Shown: positions 13,783 to 16,692 of the stretch, piece after piece
Numbering within the stretch: position 1 is the first letter of the stretch
Layout: each line of letters opens with the position of its first letter
NCBI GenBank assembly: GCA_045538535.1
Contig: JAZSRN010000016.1
Coordinates: 1 to 16,692, forward strand
Direction of reading: 5' to 3'
From: RUG14219 sp045538535
GTDB taxonomy: Bacteria > Cyanobacteriota > Vampirovibrionia > Gastranaerophilales > Gastranaerophilaceae
DNA length: 16,692 nucleotides
Made by a program: the position numbers and the translations under genes
Notes under the pieces: generated by a model
Database searches by the model: none
Seen by the model: only the letters and a program-made list of their open reading frames with translations
Told to the model about the DNA's origin: nothing

Positions 13783-15174
13783 ATGATTAAATACAACTGC
13801 CGAAATTCTGATGCTAACATAATCGGAGAAGAAAACGGTTTAAATATTCAAGCAGCATTTGTCGAATACAAAGATAAAATTTCTCAAATAATCACCGATT
13901 TAAACCAACGCAAAGACAAACCGGGACAATGGCTTCAATGGATGAATTTAGGCTATAGCGAAGAAACAATCTGGTATGTAAAAGAATATGCATCAATGGT
14001 TCAGGGAAGATTTGATAATATTTTGGTACTTGGCATAGGGGGTTCCGCTCTTGGCGGACTGGCAGTAACAGAAGCATTGCTCAAACCCTACTGGAATCTT
14101 TTGACAGAAGAACAACGCGAAGGTTTGCCGCGAATATTTTTTCTCGACAATATCGACCCCGATTCAATGAACGGTTTACTTGATATTTTAGATTTAAAAA
14201 GAACGTTAGTTAATGTCATAACAAAATCGGGCTCCACTGCCGAAACAATGTCTCAATTTATGATTGTAAAAAAACGTCTTGAAGAAGAGTTAGGTTCAAA
14301 CTACAGATATAACATTGTAGCAACTACTGACAAGCAAACCGGAATTTTACGCCAAATATCGGAACAAGAAGGATACAAAACTTTTGTTGTTCCGGACGAT
14401 GTAGGCGCAAGATTTTCAGTATTTTCAGCCGTTGGTTTGTTACCTTTTGTACTTGTTGGCCTTGACATTGACAGCATGATAAAAGGCGTTAAAGATATGG
14501 ACTTGGCGCTAAAAAACACCGATATTAATCACAATATTGCAGCACAAAATGCGTTACTTCATTATCTTATGGACACCCAAAAAGGCAAAAACCTTTCTGT
14601 AATGATGCCTTATTCAAGCCGTTTAAGATATATTTCTGATTGGTATGTACAACTCTGGGCCGAATCTTTGGGCAAAGAAACAAATAACGAAGGTCAAATC
14701 GTAAATGTTGGCCCAACCCCGATTAAGGCACTTGGCGCAACGGACCAACACTCTCAAATCCAACTTTATAACGAAGGGCCTAATGATAAAGTTATTACGT
14801 TTATAAGGGTTGAAAATTTCGATACAGTTCTTGAAATCCCAAATATTTTTGAATATACCGGCATCGGATATTTAGGGGGCAAATCTCTAAACGACTTGAT
14901 GAACGCCGAAGCAGATTCAACTCGTGTAGCTTTATGCGATTACAAAAGACCAACCGTAACAATTACGTTAGAAAAAGTTGATGCATACAACATAGGACAA
15001 TTATTGTATCTATTGGAAGTGCAAACCGCTATTGCCGGTGCTCTATACAACATTAATACGTTTAATCAACCCGGAGTTGAACAAGCAAAAAACTACACCT
15101 ACGCGCTAATGGGACGTGCCGGTTACGAAGGTTCTGCAGAATTACTTAAAGAAAAAATGCTCGAAATGAGTTAA
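13783..15174 (+). CDS. pgi: Glucose-6-phosphate isomerase
   Basis: A 463-residue phosphoglucose isomerase of the shorter bacterial type, interconverting glucose 6-phosphate and fructose 6-phosphate in the cytoplasm. Two SIS folds are visible. The first has GIGGSALGG (84-92) and the phosphate-binding TKSGSTAET (147-155). The second has ESLGKETNNEG (294-304), the GATDQHSQIQLYNEG loop (318-332) with the conserved His323, and the family signature NTFNQPGVEQAK (425-436) with catalytic Lys436. The N-terminus lacks the long extension of E. coli Pgi (549 residues), which is normal for this group. Start ATG 13783 has GAGGG at a 6-nt spacing. It ends 21 bases from the convergent small membrane-protein gene. 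With pckA nearby it covers two steps of gluconeogenesis and glycolysis, though the two are on opposite strands. Confidence 0.96.
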   Translation: MIKYNCRNSDANIIGEENGLNIQAAFVEYKDKISQIITDLNQRKDKPGQWLQWMNLGYSEETIWYVKEYASMVQGRFDNILVLGIGGSALGGLAVTEALLKPYWNLLTEEQREGLPRIFFLDNIDPDSMNGLLDILDLKRTLVNVITKSGSTAETMSQFMIVKKRLEEELGSNYRYNIVATTDKQTGILRQISEQEGYKTFVVPDDVGARFSVFSAVGLLPFVLVGLDIDSMIKGVKDMDLALKNTDINHNIAAQNALLHYLMDTQKGKNLSVMMPYSSRLRYISDWYVQLWAESLGKETNNEGQIVNVGPTPIKALGATDQHSQIQLYNEGPNDKVITFIRVENFDTVLEIPNIFEYTGIGYLGGKSLNDLMNAEADSTRVALCDYKRPTVTITLEKVDAYNIGQLLYLLEVQTAIAGALYNINTFNQPGVEQAKNYTYALMGRAGYEGSAELLKEKMLEMS

Positions 15175-15195
15175 TTTTAACTCTATAACGTACGC

Positions 15196-15576
15196 TTATC
15201 TTTTTGCACAAACAAATACATATCTTGTTTCTGCATTAGAAGAATTTGCCGCAGATAAAGCCGTAAAATTGCCTTCTGCATCAACAACACCTTCCATTGT
15301 GCAAGAATAAGAATTTTGGATTGAAGAATTGTTGCGAATTTCATTCTCAAGCATGCGTGCTTTGTCTTCGGCAGCTTGGACTCTCGATGCTAAACCATCA
15401 ACTCTTTCTTGCAAATCATAAATATTAACTTGTGCTCGTTGAGGTGCACTTGCACCATTAGGAGAATACTTATCCGCAATCATAGGCGCTGTCACGACCA
15501 TTACGACACCCAACAAACAAACAATAGCTATTGCAATACCTATCGGAGACAATGCTTTTTTTGAATTTAACTTCAT
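15196..15576 (-). CDS. Small membrane-anchored coiled-coil protein, function unknown
   Basis: A 126-residue protein with a basic N-terminus (MKLNSKKALSPIG), one membrane helix (about 11-33), a coiled-coil segment (about 52-82, LQERVDGLASRVQAAEDKA and onward) and a C-terminal part with cysteines at 92 and 123 that could pair outside the cytoplasm. The shape suggests a bitopic protein with a periplasmic coiled coil. The N-terminus loosely resembles a prepilin, but it lacks the Glu at position 5 and the G/A|F site. The frame extends further upstream (to 15633), but those codons run through the pckA terminator; GAGG sits 8 bases before ATG 15576, so I use that start. No family is recognised. Confidence 0.65.
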   Translation of the reverse strand: MKLNSKKALSPIGIAIAIVCLLGVVMVVTAPMIADKYSPNGASAPQRAQVNIYDLQERVDGLASRVQAAEDKARMLENEIRNNSSIQNSYSCTMEGVVDAEGNFTALSAANSSNAETRYVFVCAKR

Positions 15577-15608
15577 AATCATAACCTCACTTTTCTTGAT
15601 AATAACAC

Positions 15609-15644
15609 AAAAAAGCGAACTGAGAAATCCCAATCCGCTTTTTT
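15609..15644 (-). terminator. Rho-independent terminator of pckA
   Basis: On the minus strand AAAAAAGCG + GATTGGG, loop ATTT, CTCAGTT + CGCTTTTTT forms a 16-bp stem running into T6. Three of the inner pairs are G-U, so on the plus strand they become A-C mismatches. The hairpin is therefore directional and belongs to transcripts coming from pckA. Confidence 0.85.
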
Positions 15645-15666
15645 AAGTTTTTTATAGTTTGTTCAA

Positions 15667-16692
15667 CTATACACTAGCCAATGATATTGCTTGTTTAACA
15701 ACTGATTCCAAAGCTTCAAGAGCATCAGCAGGAAGTTTATCCAAACCAGCTTTTTCAGTTTCTCTTGATTTAACAAAGCTGATTCTGTCGTTCATACGAG
15801 CAACGAATTGTGAAGCATATTCTTTATTAGAGAATGATGCATCGAATCCTTCAATATCCATAATTTCGATATCAGAGAAGTTTTCCCATTTATGGAAGTT
15901 AGCGCTTCCTTCAACGATAGCTTCAATAATACCAAGAGTATGTTTAGGTTGAACTTTTGTACCCATAAAGTCGCCTGTATTTAAGATGTAGCAATCTACA
16001 CCATCTTCAATTAATTGTTTGAATCTTGTGTAGTCTGTTGCTAGAGGATAAACTCTGAATGGGTTTGCATATGGTTCAACTACTAATGCGTTAGGGTCAA
16101 CACCTTTTGCTAATCTTTCAGCAGAAGAACGTTTTGTAGCTAAAGTAGCACCCATAGCAGAACCTAATGAAGCACCTGATAATTTTAATACTGGTGGAAT
16201 TGTAGGGTCTTTCATTAACCAGAAGATAGCGTTAATAGGTTCATTGATTCTATCAACTCTGTTTGGAGACCATAATTTAGACTTAACTGCACGTCCGTTA
16301 CCATTTCTGATATCTTCTGTAACTGAAACAATTTTACCGTCAGCTAATTGAATAGCACCGTTATTTTGTTGAGTCAAAATGTATTTGTTATCATCACAAC
16401 CGATTGGATAGTCAGCTGTTTTATCGAAGTATGCTGGTTCTAAAGCGATTGTGTATTTGTCTTCAACGTTGATAACGAAAGCGTCATCGTGAAGAACTGT
16501 AATATCAAATTTACCACCGTGTTTAGCGTGAGTAATTGTTGATTTACCTGAACCTGAAAGACCAAATACAGCAACTTGGAAAGAACCTTCAGGAAGGTTA
16601 TATCTTTTCATACCACCGTGACAAGATGCATAACCATTTCTTGCAGCAGAACCCCAAGCCAGAGTTAATGTACCTTTTTTGTGTTCACCGAA
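15667..16692 (-). CDS. pckA: Phosphoenolpyruvate carboxykinase (ATP), 5' end outside the window
   Basis: The C-terminal 341 residues of an ATP-type PEPCK (usual length about 530-540); the frame is open at the window edge, so the start is missing. The enzyme converts oxaloacetate and ATP to PEP, CO2 and ADP, the entry step of gluconeogenesis, or the reverse during fermentative CO2 fixation. Counting from the edge, the visible parts are EHKKG (3-7, matching the Lys212/Lys213 region of the E. coli enzyme), a histidine in SCHGG (25), the P-loop GLSGSGKST (44-52), VLHDDAF (kinase-2 metal site) and a C-terminal ILNTGDFMGTKV segment equivalent to the VNTGWNG region. Many codons end in T (GCT, GTT, ACT, GGT), and the sequence looks less like its neighbours, consistent with high expression. 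A directional terminator follows. Confidence 0.93.
   Translation of the reverse strand, partial: FGEHKKGTLTLAWGSAARNGYASCHGGMKRYNLPEGSFQVAVFGLSGSGKSTITHAKHGGKFDITVLHDDAFVINVEDKYTIALEPAYFDKTADYPIGCDDNKYILTQQNNGAIQLADGKIVSVTEDIRNGNGRAVKSKLWSPNRVDRINEPINAIFWLMKDPTIPPVLKLSGASLGSAMGATLATKRSSAERLAKGVDPNALVVEPYANPFRVYPLATDYTRFKQLIEDGVDCYILNTGDFMGTKVQPKHTLGIIEAIVEGSANFHKWENFSDIEIMDIEGFDASFSNKEYASQFVARMNDRISFVKSRETEKAGLDKLPADALEALESVVKQAISLASV

Noticed and set aside
15168..15183. Dyad GAGTTAATTTTAACTC at the pgi stop codon as a terminator
   Set aside because: The stem is AT-only apart from two G-C pairs, the loop is only 2 nt and no T tract follows on either strand.
15577..15633. Extended start of the small coiled-coil protein at 15633
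   Set aside because: Those codons lie in the pckA terminator hairpin, and GAGG is correctly placed for ATG 15576.

Overview
This AT-rich window most likely comes from a gut-type, non-photosynthetic relative of Cyanobacteria (Gastranaerophilales/Melainabacteria). Three things point there. SecG carries the cyanobacterial-style HSPKGDG...SAEKGLN signature. The pseudopilin has the FTLAEVLITLGI leader that I recall as common in that group. MlaD-like and LpxK genes side by side indicate a Gram-negative (diderm) cell with lipid A. The assignment is an inference, because no rRNA or marker gene is present to settle it.

Layout, left to right: a type IV pseudopilin (+); a minus-strand operon of a NrtR-like Nudix regulator, secG and tcdA; a GH24 lysozyme with an unusual N-terminus and comM (+); a UmuC-like polymerase (-); gatD and a GH23 lytic transglycosylase (+); a membrane-anchored HExxH zincin-like protein (-); an MCE/MlaD-like protein and lpxK (+); a large unidentified membrane protein (-); a 467-base intergenic region; pgi (+); a small membrane/coiled-coil protein and the 3' part of pckA (-). 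Strands alternate and spacing is very tight. Two convergent pairs overlap by the 4-bp palindrome TTAA, which supplies a TAA stop on both strands.

Functional themes are the cell envelope (lysozyme, transglycosylase, GatD, MlaD, LpxK, SecG, pseudopilin), DNA processing (ComM, UmuC), tRNA modification (TcdA) and central carbon metabolism (Pgi, PckA). There is no mobile element, CRISPR array, rRNA or tRNA that I can recognise.

The least ordinary part is 13316-13782. Its minus strand holds an apparently complete tiny transcription unit: promoter, ATG exactly at the predicted transcription start, and a 12-bp-stem terminator with a T tract. The unit encodes an 18-codon peptide, or a 35-residue one if a T4 run is shortened by one base. 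The same promoter-to-ATG spacing, with no Shine-Dalgarno sequence, also occurs at comM and umuC and probably at gatD, which suggests leaderless mRNAs.
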